From Thiocapsa sp. UBA6158 (GTDB lineage Bacteria > Pseudomonadota > Gammaproteobacteria > Chromatiales > Chromatiaceae): a stretch of DNA of 21,655 bases. The notes under the pieces are model-generated. The model had not been told where the DNA came from. It saw only the letters and a program-made list of their open reading frames with translations, and did no database searches. Location: positions 47,825-69,479 of the forward strand of contig NZ_DIUM01000138.1 of NCBI RefSeq assembly GCF_002423035.1. The letters are read 5' to 3'. A program made the position numbers and the translations under genes. The stretch's first letter is position 1; every line of letters begins with the position of its first letter. Shown one piece after another: positions 7,473 through 13,547 of the stretch.

Positions 7473-7990
7473 GGCGTGCCGGCGATGATCCGCGCCCAGG
7501 TGCCCTGCGCTTCCATGATCAGCTCGCAGACCTCGCGCGCAGCCCCGCGACCGCCGCGCGCTTGGGTGCACAGATGGGCGTGGCCGCGCACCAGATGGTG
7601 CGCGTCGGCGACTGCGATGGCGAGCCCGACTCGGCGCATGATGGGCAGATCCACGAGGTCGTCTCCGACATAGGCGATGGCCTCGTCGTCCAGGGAGAGG
7701 TCGCGTTTGAGCGTCTCGTAGGCCGGGAGCTTGTCGCGGCAGCCTTGAAAGAGGTGCTCCACACCGAGACTCTTCATGCGCAGGCTGACCACCTGCGAGG
7801 TACGGCCCGTGATGATTCCGATCTGCACCCCGCTCTCCTGAAGCATCACCATGCCATGTCCGTCACGCGAGTTGAACGCCTTGTACTCCTGGCCGTCGTC
7901 GCCGAGATAGAGACTGCCGTCGGTCAGCACCCCGTCGACGTCGAAGATGACCAGGCGGGTCCGGGCGGCGCGTTCGAGGATGTCTTGCAT
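7469..7990 (-). CDS. kdsC: 3-deoxy-D-manno-octulosonate 8-phosphate phosphatase
   Basis: A 173-aa HAD-family phosphatase of normal size. Motif I FDVDGVLTDG has the nucleophile Asp17 and acid/base Asp19. Motif II is ITGR (about 60-63), and motif III is the conserved YVGDDLVDLPIM. KdsC removes phosphate from Kdo-8-P, giving Kdo for the LPS inner core. There is a plausible AGAGGA Shine-Dalgarno about 9 nt upstream. It overlaps lptC by 4 nt and follows kdsD by 116 bp, so the Kdo and Lpt steps are physically linked as in E. coli. Confidence 0.96.
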   Translation of the reverse strand: MQDILERAARTRLVIFDVDGVLTDGSLYLGDDGQEYKAFNSRDGHGMVMLQESGVQIGIITGRTSQVVSLRMKSLGVEHLFQGCRDKLPAYETLKRDLSLDDEAIAYVGDDLVDLPIMRRVGLAIAVADAHHLVRGHAHLCTQARGGRGAAREVCELIMEAQGTWARIIAGTP

Positions 7991-8106
7991 CGGGTCGGTC
8001 CTCTTGGGTGTCGAGTCGGGGGGCAGGGGAGCCTCCGGATTCCAGCTTCCTGCCTCCAGCTATCCGCTTTCAGCTTCCGGGTGTCAACTTTTGGCTGGTG
8101 GCTTCC
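7991..8106. other. Intergenic kdsD-kdsC with degenerate short repeat and possible promoter
   Basis: This 116-bp gap carries, on the minus strand, a purine-rich run of imperfect GGAAGCTG/ATAGCTGGAG-like units (about 8038-8080). It also carries a perfect -35 box TTGACA (8087-8082, minus). A 17-nt spacer leads to GATAGC (8064-8059), a weak -10 match. This may be a promoter for kdsC-lptC-lptA; the -35 box is strong and the -10 weak. Confidence 0.35.
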
Positions 8107-9126
8107 TCACATGACCCCGGCGCGCAGCAGATCGTGCATGTTCAGTGCGCCGACGGGTCGGCCGGTGTCGTCGATGACCAGCAGTGCGTTGATGGACCGC
8201 GACTCCATGAGGCGCAGTGCCTCGGCGGCGAGGGCGTCGGCCTTGATCGTGATGCAGTTGCGGGTCAGCACGGTGTCGATGGCGGTGCGATGGACATCGA
8301 TCCCGCGGTCGAGCGCGCGGCGCAGATCGCCGTCGGTAAAGATCCCGGCAAGGCGGCCCTCGTTGTCGACCACGGCGCTCATGCCCAAGCCTTTGCGTGA
8401 CATCTCTTCCAGGGTCGCGCGCAGGGTCGTGCCCAACGGGACCGACGGCAATTGCTCGTCGCGATGCATGACCTCGCCGACATGCAGCAACAGACGCCGT
8501 CCCAGACTGCCGGCCGGATGGGAGCGGGCGAAGTCCTCGGCAGTAAAGCCGCGGCTCTCGAGCAGGGCGATGGCCAGGGCATCGCCCATCACCAGGGTTG
8601 CGGTGGTGCTCGAGGTCGGGGCGAGGCCGAGCGGACAGGCCTCGCTTGCGACGCTCACGTCGAGATGGACGTCGCCCTCTCGCGCCAAGGTCGATTTGGG
8701 CTTGCCGGTCATGCTGATCAGCGGTACGCCGAGCCGCTTGAGCAAGGGCAGCAGCATCAACAGCTCGGTCGTTTCGCCCGAGTTGGATAGGGCCAGCACC
8801 ACGTCGCGGGGCGTGATCATGCCGAGGTCGCCGTGGCTGGCCTCGCCCGGATGCACGAAGAAGGCGGGGCTGCCCGTGCTTGCCAGGGTCGCTGCGATCT
8901 TCCCGCCGATATGGCCGGACTTGCCCATCCCGAGGACCACGATGCGGCCCTCGCAGGCCAGCATAAAGCGGCACGCGGCCACGAAGTCGTCGTCGATCCG
9001 CTCCGCCAGGGCGGCGACCGCGCCGGCCTCGGTCTCGACGACGGCGCGCCCGAGCGCCTTGATCTTGGTCGATTCGCCAAGCGCGAGCTCAACCGGCGGG
9101 CTGCCGAGTCTGCGTGGATCTGTCAT
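8107..9126 (-). CDS. kdsD: D-arabinose 5-phosphate isomerase
   Basis: A 339-aa protein. An N-terminal SIS domain (about 45-180) has GRIVVLGMGKSGHIGGKIAATLASTG and ALSNSGETTELL. The KpsF/GutQ-type motif SRGFTAEDFARSHPAGSLGRRLL is near 191-213. Two C-terminal CBS domains follow (about 215-270 and 280-339). It interconverts ribulose 5-phosphate and arabinose 5-phosphate, the first step to Kdo. The start has a GGAG a few nt upstream. The open frame extends far upstream through the 342-bp divergent gap, but that extension is not protein-like. It is the first visible gene of the minus-strand LPS/rpoN/PTS block. Confidence 0.95.
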   Translation of the reverse strand: MTDPRRLGSPPVELALGESTKIKALGRAVVETEAGAVAALAERIDDDFVAACRFMLACEGRIVVLGMGKSGHIGGKIAATLASTGSPAFFVHPGEASHGDLGMITPRDVVLALSNSGETTELLMLLPLLKRLGVPLISMTGKPKSTLAREGDVHLDVSVASEACPLGLAPTSSTTATLVMGDALAIALLESRGFTAEDFARSHPAGSLGRRLLLHVGEVMHRDEQLPSVPLGTTLRATLEEMSRKGLGMSAVVDNEGRLAGIFTDGDLRRALDRGIDVHRTAIDTVLTRNCITIKADALAAEALRLMESRSINALLVIDDTGRPVGALNMHDLLRAGVM

Positions 9127-9468
9127 GCTGCTCCGAGGTCCTCCGTCGCGCCGCGTCCACATCCGCATCGGCGCGACGAGCTTGATTCGTTGGATCGGCG
9201 GGTCGGGTGGACGAGCGAGAGCGATGTCCACCGAGTCCTGCGCCGGCGTTGGCGGACTGCGCTGCGCTTGTCCGCCCGACGGGGCTTGTCCATCCGGTTG
9301 TCGTGCCCGGCAATGTGGCCGGTTCGATGAGCACGGACGCGCGATGCAAAATACACCAACGAGCGCCCCGGTGTCCCGCGGGGCGACCCCGGCATTGCAC
9401 CGGCCCGACGTCGCACTGCGGTGCCTCGCCACCGGAAAATACGATCCAATCGGAGCCACGTCGAGACC
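9127..9468. other. Divergent intergenic region kdsD / DUF72-like gene
   Basis: This 342-bp gap has no gene that I can support. It should hold promoters for both directions. It contains two adjacent palindromic hairpins at 9206-9276 (listed separately). Another hairpin, CGCCCC (9364-9369) / GGGGCG (9380-9385), lies nearer the plus-strand gene. An AT-richer patch ATGCAAAATACACC near 9344-9357 is the only promoter-like composition on the plus strand. No -35/-10 pair is convincing. Confidence 0.4.
9206..9276. repeat. Pair of REP-like palindromes
   Basis: The first unit pairs GGTGGAC (9206-9212) with GTCCACC (9226-9232) around 13 nt. The second pairs GGCGGAC (9251-9257) with GTCCGCC (9270-9276) around 12 nt. 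The two stems differ at one base pair (T:A versus C:G), and the second reads GGCGGAC-tgcgctgcgctt-GTCCGCC. Similar GC-rich palindromes are dispersed in many gammaproteobacterial genomes, so a REP/BIME-type element is likely. Only this pair is visible in the window. Confidence 0.5.
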
Positions 9469-10032
9469 ATGAGTCGCATTCTCCCCGTCAGAACCGGATG
9501 GGATCCGTCGCCCGGCGACGCCGACTTCTATCCCGACGACCTCCCCGAGGATTGGCGGTTGACCTATTTCGCCAACGCGCTCGACGCCGTAGCGCTCGAC
9601 GCCGATGTTTGGGAGCAGGCCGATGCGGCGCGCATCGCGCAATGGAGCCGCGATGTACCGGCATCCTTCGCATTTTATCTCCGCACTGATCCCGGCGCTG
9701 TGGCGGTCTCGGCGTCTGTCGGGGTGCAAACGCTTCTCGGCGAGCGTTTCGGCGGCTGGATCCTCTGCCCGGATCAAGGCGGCGAAGACGACCTTCCCGA
9801 GGCCGCATACGTGCTGCTCGGATCCGTGTCGGCCGCAGCGGGCTCGCGCGCTGCGGCCCTTGCGTGCGCGGTGCCCGCGGGGCTCGATACCGACCTGCGT
9901 GCGGCACGCCGCTGGCTGGAGGGGCTCGCCGCAGCCGCGCAAGGGCGACCGACGCTCGCCTTGATGGGTGGGGCGCGATTCGATGACGTGCGTCGCTGGC
10001 AGTCACTCGTGGCGTTGCTCGGTTTGGGTTGA
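9469..10032 (+). CDS. DUF72-like (YecE-related) short protein
   Basis: A 187-aa protein that I assign only by resemblance. The N-terminal segment RTGWDPSPGDADFYPDDLPEDWRLTYFANALDAVALDADVW follows the DUF72 opening pattern (G-W ... FYP ... L ... L ... Y-A ... F-D-x-V-x-L), shown here in order from residues 8 to 48. The DUF72 domain is usually about 230-260 aa, so this would be a shortened member. The usual aromatic and acidic residues are partly replaced (DADVW instead of NSTFY). No signal peptide or membrane helix is visible. It lies about 100 bp before mlaF, in the same direction, and its role is unknown. Confidence 0.6.
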   Translation: MSRILPVRTGWDPSPGDADFYPDDLPEDWRLTYFANALDAVALDADVWEQADAARIAQWSRDVPASFAFYLRTDPGAVAVSASVGVQTLLGERFGGWILCPDQGGEDDLPEAAYVLLGSVSAAAGSRAAALACAVPAGLDTDLRAARRWLEGLAAAAQGRPTLALMGGARFDDVRRWQSLVALLGLG

Positions 10033-10050
10033 GGATCCGGCAGTTGATGC

Positions 10051-10080
10051 GTTGATGCTCCGGCGGTTGACGCTCCGGGG
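10051..10080 (+). repeat. Imperfect 15-bp tandem direct repeat upstream of mlaF
   Basis: GTTGATGCTCCGGCG (10051-10065) is followed at once by GTTGACGCTCCGGGG (10066-10080), 13 of 15 positions identical. A partial third unit GTTGATGC precedes them (10043-10050). The second unit contains the candidate -35 box. Tandem units beside a promoter may be a regulator site, or simple replication slippage. Confidence 0.5.
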
Positions 10081-10095
10081 CAAGCCCGCCAGAAT
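10067..10095 (+). promoter_or_regulatory. Candidate sigma-70 promoter for mlaFEDCB
   Basis: A -35 box TTGACG (10067-10072, 5 of 6 to consensus) is followed by a 17-nt spacer and CAGAAT (10090-10095, 4 of 6 to TATAAT). Transcription would begin near 10102, upstream of both candidate mlaF start codons. This is a sequence match only. Confidence 0.35.
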
Positions 10096-10132
10096 GGCGT
10101 GTTTTCCACCCGCGCCGACAGCGATACGATCT

Positions 10133-11065
10133 ATGGGAAGTCGACGCCCCCGAGCGACGCCCCCCGCCGCAGTCCCCGCGATCGGCTCCGCCGAGCCGGC
10201 GGCTACCCCCGATGCCCCGAGCGCCGGCTCCTTGCCGGAGGCGCGCTCGCGCCCCGACCACGAGGTTTTGGTGAAGATCCGCGGACTGTGCTTTCGGCGC
10301 GGCTCGCAGGTCGTGCTCCACCGGGTCGATATGGATATCCGGCGCGGCGCGGTGACCGCCGTCATGGGGCCGAGCGGCACGGGCAAGACGACCCTGCTCA
10401 AGCTGATCACCGGGCAGCTGCGCCCGGATGCAGGCAGTATCGAGGTCAACGGCGAGCCCGTTCACACCCTCGGTAAATCGGCGTTGTTCCGGCTGCGTCG
10501 CCGGATGGGCATGCTGTTTCAAAGCGGCGCCCTTCTGACCGACCTGAATGTCTTCGACAACGTCGCTTATCCGTTGCGCGAGCATACGGATCTGAATCCA
10601 TCGATGCTGCGCAAGCTCGTGCTGTTGAAGCTCGAGGCGGTCGGTCTGCGCGGCGCACGTGACCTGATGCCGAGCGAGCTCTCGGGCGGGATGGCACGTC
10701 GCGTGGCCTTGGCACGTGCGATTGCGCTGGACCCCGACATGATCCTCTACGACGAGCCCTTCACGGGTCAGGATCCCATCTCCAAAGGCATGCTGGTGAC
10801 CCTGATCCGACAGCTTAACGATGCCGCCGGTCTGACGAGCATCCTGGTGTCCCACGACGTGGACGAGACGGCCAGTATCGCCGATCACATCTACGTGATC
10901 TCCCACGGGGAGATCATCGCGCAGGGAACGCCGCAGGAGATTGCCTCGGATCGCTCGGCCTGGGTGCGTCAGTTCATGGACGGCCTGCCGGATGGACCCG
11001 TGCATTTCCACTACCCGGCGCTGCCGCTGGCGGATGATCTGCTGCCGCGGGGAGTGGCCGGATGA
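10133..11065 (+). CDS. mlaF: Phospholipid transport ABC ATP-binding protein MlaF
   Basis: A 310-aa protein from the ATG. Walker A GPSGTGKT is at 79-86, the signature LSGGMARR at 183-190, Walker B MILYDE at 203-208 and the switch histidine at 241. The signature SGGMARRVALARA and DEPFTGQDPIS are typical of MlaF-type ATPases. It energises MlaE in retrograde phospholipid transport, keeping the outer-membrane outer leaflet asymmetric. The first 46 residues are Ala/Pro-rich and probably disordered. An in-frame GTG at 10271 with GAGG 5 nt upstream gives 264 aa, close to the family norm, and may be the true start. The stop overlaps mlaE by ATGA. Confidence 0.94.
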   Translation: MGSRRPRATPPAAVPAIGSAEPAATPDAPSAGSLPEARSRPDHEVLVKIRGLCFRRGSQVVLHRVDMDIRRGAVTAVMGPSGTGKTTLLKLITGQLRPDAGSIEVNGEPVHTLGKSALFRLRRRMGMLFQSGALLTDLNVFDNVAYPLREHTDLNPSMLRKLVLLKLEAVGLRGARDLMPSELSGGMARRVALARAIALDPDMILYDEPFTGQDPISKGMLVTLIRQLNDAAGLTSILVSHDVDETASIADHIYVISHGEIIAQGTPQEIASDRSAWVRQFMDGLPDGPVHFHYPALPLADDLLPRGVAG

Positions 11066-11844
11066 TTCTGGAAGGCTTGGCGCGACTGGGACGCAGCGGG
11101 CTCGGTACGCTGGAGCGTCTCGGGCGCGCGCATCTCCTGCTCGCCGGGATGGTGCTGGGCATCGGCGCGGTGCTGCGACGTCCGGGTCTGCTGATCGCAC
11201 AGCTGTTCAACATCGGCGTGCTCTCGATGTTGATCATCGGGGTCTCCGGGTTGTTTGTCGGCATGGTGCTGGGCCTTCAGGGCTATTACGTCCTCGCCCA
11301 GTTCGGGGCGGCGGAGAGTCTCGGCGTCATGGTCGCGGCCTCGCTCGTGCGCGAGCTCGGTCCGGTGGTTACGGCCCTTCTGGTGGCCGGGCGTGCCGGC
11401 TCCGCACTGACCGCCGAGATCGGCTTGATGAAGGCAACCGAGCAGCTCTCGGGTCTGGAGATGATGGCGGTCGACCCGGTGCGCCGCATCCTGACCCCGC
11501 GCTTTTTCGGCGGGGTGCTTGCGATGCCGCTGCTCGCGGCCATGTTCAGCGCGGTCGGTGTGCTCGGCGGCTATTTCGTCGGTGTCGGCCTCCTCGGCGT
11601 GGATTCGGGATCCTTCTGGAGTCAGATGCAGTCAAAAGTCGACTTCCACGAGGATATCGTCAACGGCGTCATCAAGAGTGTCGTGTTCGGGGTCGTGGTG
11701 ACCTGGATCGCCCTGTTTCAGGGGCACGACTCGGTTCCGACGTCCGAGGGCGTGAGCCGGGCGACGACACGCTCCGTGGTCCACGCCGCACTCGCGGTGC
11801 TTGGACTGGATTTCGTCTTGACGGCCTTGATGTTCGGGGAATGA
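11062..11844 (+). CDS. mlaE: Phospholipid transport permease MlaE
   Basis: A 260-aa inner-membrane protein, the family's normal length. Several hydrophobic segments are visible, including IGVLSMLIIGVSGLFVGMVLG (about 51-72) and, near the C-terminus, VVFGVVVTWIALF and AALAVLGLDFVLTALMF. The MlaE core motif LVRELGPVVTALLVAGRAGSALTAEIG, seen here in pieces at about 94-121, and the EQLSGLEMMAVDP coupling segment are clear. It forms the membrane core to which MlaF, MlaB and the MlaD hexamer bind. It overlaps mlaF and mlaD by 4 nt each. Confidence 0.97.
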   Translation: MILEGLARLGRSGLGTLERLGRAHLLLAGMVLGIGAVLRRPGLLIAQLFNIGVLSMLIIGVSGLFVGMVLGLQGYYVLAQFGAAESLGVMVAASLVRELGPVVTALLVAGRAGSALTAEIGLMKATEQLSGLEMMAVDPVRRILTPRFFGGVLAMPLLAAMFSAVGVLGGYFVGVGLLGVDSGSFWSQMQSKVDFHEDIVNGVIKSVVFGVVVTWIALFQGHDSVPTSEGVSRATTRSVVHAALAVLGLDFVLTALMFGE

Positions 11845-12314
11845 TGGGTATGGGAAAGCAACGCGGTATCGAAATCCTGGTCGGTCTTTTCATGGCAGTG
11901 GGCTTCGTGGCCCTGTTCTTTCTGGCGATGCAGGTCAGCAACCTGAGCGCTGCGGTCAACAGCGACGGCTATCAATTGACCGCACGCTTCTCCAACGTCG
12001 GCAGCCTCAAGGCGAGGTCGCCGGTGAGCATGGCAGGTGTGCGCGTCGGGCGTGTCGAGGCCGTGAGCTTCGACAAAGACACCTACGAGGCGGTGGTGAC
12101 CATGCGCATCGATGCGGCCACGGACACCATCCCGGACGACACCTTTGCGAACATTTTCACCGCCGGTCTGCTCGGTGAGCAGTACGTCGCCCTCGAGCCG
12201 GGCGGGAGCATGGAGTATCTGCGCGACGGCGACGAGATCGCCCACACCCAGTCGGCCCTGATCCTGGAGCAGATGATCGGACAATTCCTATTCAGTAAAG
12301 CCGGAGGCGACTAA
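11841..12314 (+). CDS. mlaD: MCE-domain substrate-binding protein MlaD
   Basis: A 157-aa protein with one N-terminal membrane helix (about 10-32) followed by a single MCE domain (about 43-121) with YQLTARFSNVGSLKARSPVSMAGV and GLLGEQYVALEPG. A C-terminal helix (SALILEQMIGQFLF) would line the hexamer channel. MlaD forms a hexameric ring in the periplasm that passes phospholipid between MlaC and MlaE. Three ATGs occur within ten codons. I take the first because it overlaps the mlaE stop as ATGA; the third (11850) is equally possible and would shorten the protein by three residues. The TAA stop overlaps the mlaC ATG by one base. Confidence 0.95.
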   Translation: MMGMGKQRGIEILVGLFMAVGFVALFFLAMQVSNLSAAVNSDGYQLTARFSNVGSLKARSPVSMAGVRVGRVEAVSFDKDTYEAVVTMRIDAATDTIPDDTFANIFTAGLLGEQYVALEPGGSMEYLRDGDEIAHTQSALILEQMIGQFLFSKAGGD

Positions 12315-12931
12315 TGCCGTATCGACGTTCCTTCTTCCTTCTCTTTGCCCTGCTCGGTGTGCTCTGGACGAGTGCGTCCTTCGCCTATGCCGACGACGCG
12401 ACGGCCCTGGTCAAGCGCACCACCGAGAACATGCTGAAGACGCTCGAAGCGCGTCGCTCGGAGGTCGACCGCGATCCTTCGCTGATCTTCGGGATGATCG
12501 AGAGCGGGGTCGCTCCGCATTTTGATTTCGAGCGCATCACCCGGGGCGCGGTCGGTCAGTCCTGGCGCGATGCGACCCCGGCACAGCAACGCGCACTGGT
12601 CAACGGCTTCAAGCAGGTCCTGGTCCGGACCTATGCGCGCTCGATCCTGAGCTATTCGGGCGAAGAGATCCGCTACCTGCCGATCAAGCCCGGTCGCCAG
12701 CCCTCCACTGTCACCGTCTCGACCGAGATCCTCTCGCCCGGTGCCGCGCCGATCCCGGTCGACTATCGGATGCACAACAACGCCGGGGGCTGGAAGGTCT
12801 ACGACGTGGTCATCAACAACGCCAGCCTGGTCGGGAACTACCGTACGAGCTTCACCAACGAGATCCGCCAGGGCGGGATCGATGGTCTGATCGCGAAGCT
12901 CGGCGAGATGAACACCCGGACGCGCGAATGA
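12314..12931 (+). CDS. mlaC: Periplasmic phospholipid-binding protein MlaC
   Basis: A 205-aa secreted protein. The signal peptide has a basic start MPYRRS, a hydrophobic core FFLLFALLGVLW and probable cleavage near residues 26-27 (SFAYA then DD). The mature domain has FDFERITRGAVGQSWRDATP and the closing motif WKVYDVVINNASLVGNYRTSF, a hallmark of the MlaC/Ttg2D family. It ferries phospholipid from the outer-membrane MlaA complex to MlaD. It shares a TAATG joint with mlaD and overlaps mlaB by ATGA, so the whole set is translation-coupled. Confidence 0.96.
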   Translation: MPYRRSFFLLFALLGVLWTSASFAYADDATALVKRTTENMLKTLEARRSEVDRDPSLIFGMIESGVAPHFDFERITRGAVGQSWRDATPAQQRALVNGFKQVLVRTYARSILSYSGEEIRYLPIKPGRQPSTVTVSTEILSPGAAPIPVDYRMHNNAGGWKVYDVVINNASLVGNYRTSFTNEIRQGGIDGLIAKLGEMNTRTRE

Positions 12932-13242
12932 AGGAGGCACGTCTGACGTCCCTCGGCGAGGGGCGTTACGCTCTCGACGGCGTGCTGGACTTCTCGACCG
13001 TCAACCGTGTCGCCGTCGGCGGGATCGCCTTGTTCAAGCGCGATGCCTCCGTGGATATCGACCTCGCGGGCGTGACGTCCGCGAACAGCGCCGGGCTCGC
13101 ACTTTTGTTGGAATGGCTGGACGTCGCCCGTGCGTGCGGCGCCCGCGTGACCTATCGGAATCTGCCGGATTCGCTGCTGCGGATCGCTGCCGTGTCGAAC
13201 CTCGCCGCACTCTTGCCTATGGAAACCGCCATCGGTCGCTGA
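12928..13242 (+). CDS. mlaB: STAS-domain protein MlaB
   Basis: A 104-aa single STAS domain. The conserved segment DIDLAGVTSANSAGLALLLEWL (seen at about 43-64, in pieces) places Ser54 where E. coli MlaB has its important threonine. MlaB binds MlaF in the cytoplasm and is needed for assembly and activity of the transporter. It is the last gene of the mla set, and after it the coding run breaks for 305 bp. In many gammaproteobacteria a bolA-like gene (ibaG) comes next; it is not here. Confidence 0.93.
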   Translation: MKEARLTSLGEGRYALDGVLDFSTVNRVAVGGIALFKRDASVDIDLAGVTSANSAGLALLLEWLDVARACGARVTYRNLPDSLLRIAAVSNLAALLPMETAIGR

Positions 13243-13351
13243 AGCTCCCGTGTCAAGAAGTGTCGTTGCCCGGATGTCGACGCGCCTGCGCGGTCCCGCC
13301 GTCGATCACATCAACCCAACCTTTTCCGGGCCTTCATCTCCTAAGAAACGG

Positions 13352-13432
13352 TTAAAGCCGGAGCGAGAGGCTCACTTTCAAGTGAATTCGACGTTTTGTG
13401 TCTTCATCGCTTTTGGCGGGGACGTGGTTTAA
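13352..13432. repeat. Degenerate inverted-terminal element, copy E6
   Basis: The right arm GGACGTGGTTTAA (13420-13432) differs by one base from the arm of the full copies. The expected left arm, TTAAAGCCGG at 13352, is poorly preserved. The distance between the arms (about 80 bp) is close to the 84-88 bp of full copies. It could instead be a solo arm. Confidence 0.45.
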
Positions 13433-13452
13433 AATGATCTATTTTTTAATAG

Positions 13453-13541
13453 CTTAAACCGCGCCAACTCCGGCGGTCGTCAAGGCTGCCGGGGCCGACC
13501 CCATCCAAAAACATCGCATACCGCTCTGTGCGCGGTTTAAG
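13453..13541. repeat. TTAAACCGCG inverted-terminal element, copy E2 (before murA)
   Basis: The arms CTTAAACCGCGC (13453-13464) and GCGCGGTTTAAG (13530-13541) are perfect 12-bp reverse complements; the core is 85 bp. The right third aligns with copy E3 (25 of the last 34 positions by eye). The right arm, followed by one G, creates AAGG 5 nt before the murA ATG, so the element may supply the murA ribosome-binding site. Confidence 0.8.
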
Positions 13542-13547
13542 GTCTTC

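Larger units (their letters stand above)
13243..13547. other. mlaB-murA intergenic region
   Basis: This 305-bp gap holds no recognisable gene. The first 110 bp show nothing that I can name, and no hairpin-plus-T-run terminator is evident. The rest is two inverted-terminal elements in tandem: a degenerate copy at about 13352-13432 and a full copy at 13453-13541. Between them lie about 22 bp of AT-rich DNA containing CTATTTTTTAATAG, a small hairpin or promoter-like patch. murA begins 6 nt after the second element. Confidence 0.5.

Noticed and set aside
7562..9472. A 636-codon plus-strand open frame across kdsC, kdsD and the divergent gap
   Set aside because: kdsC and kdsD on the minus strand have clear catalytic and domain motifs; the plus frame is Ser/Arg-rich shadow sequence.
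9127..9942. Upstream extension of the kdsD frame to 9942
   Set aside because: The extra residues lack any domain, overlap the divergent DUF72-like gene, and precede the normal SIS-domain start, which has its own GGAG.
10941..11840. Upstream extension of the mlaD frame through mlaE
   Set aside because: It lies fully inside mlaF/mlaE, whose motifs are unmistakable; the extension is Arg/Gly-rich and has no MCE content.
13250..13432. Remnant of bolA/ibaG after mlaB
   Set aside because: The frames here show no BolA motif; the only structure found is repeat-element sequence.
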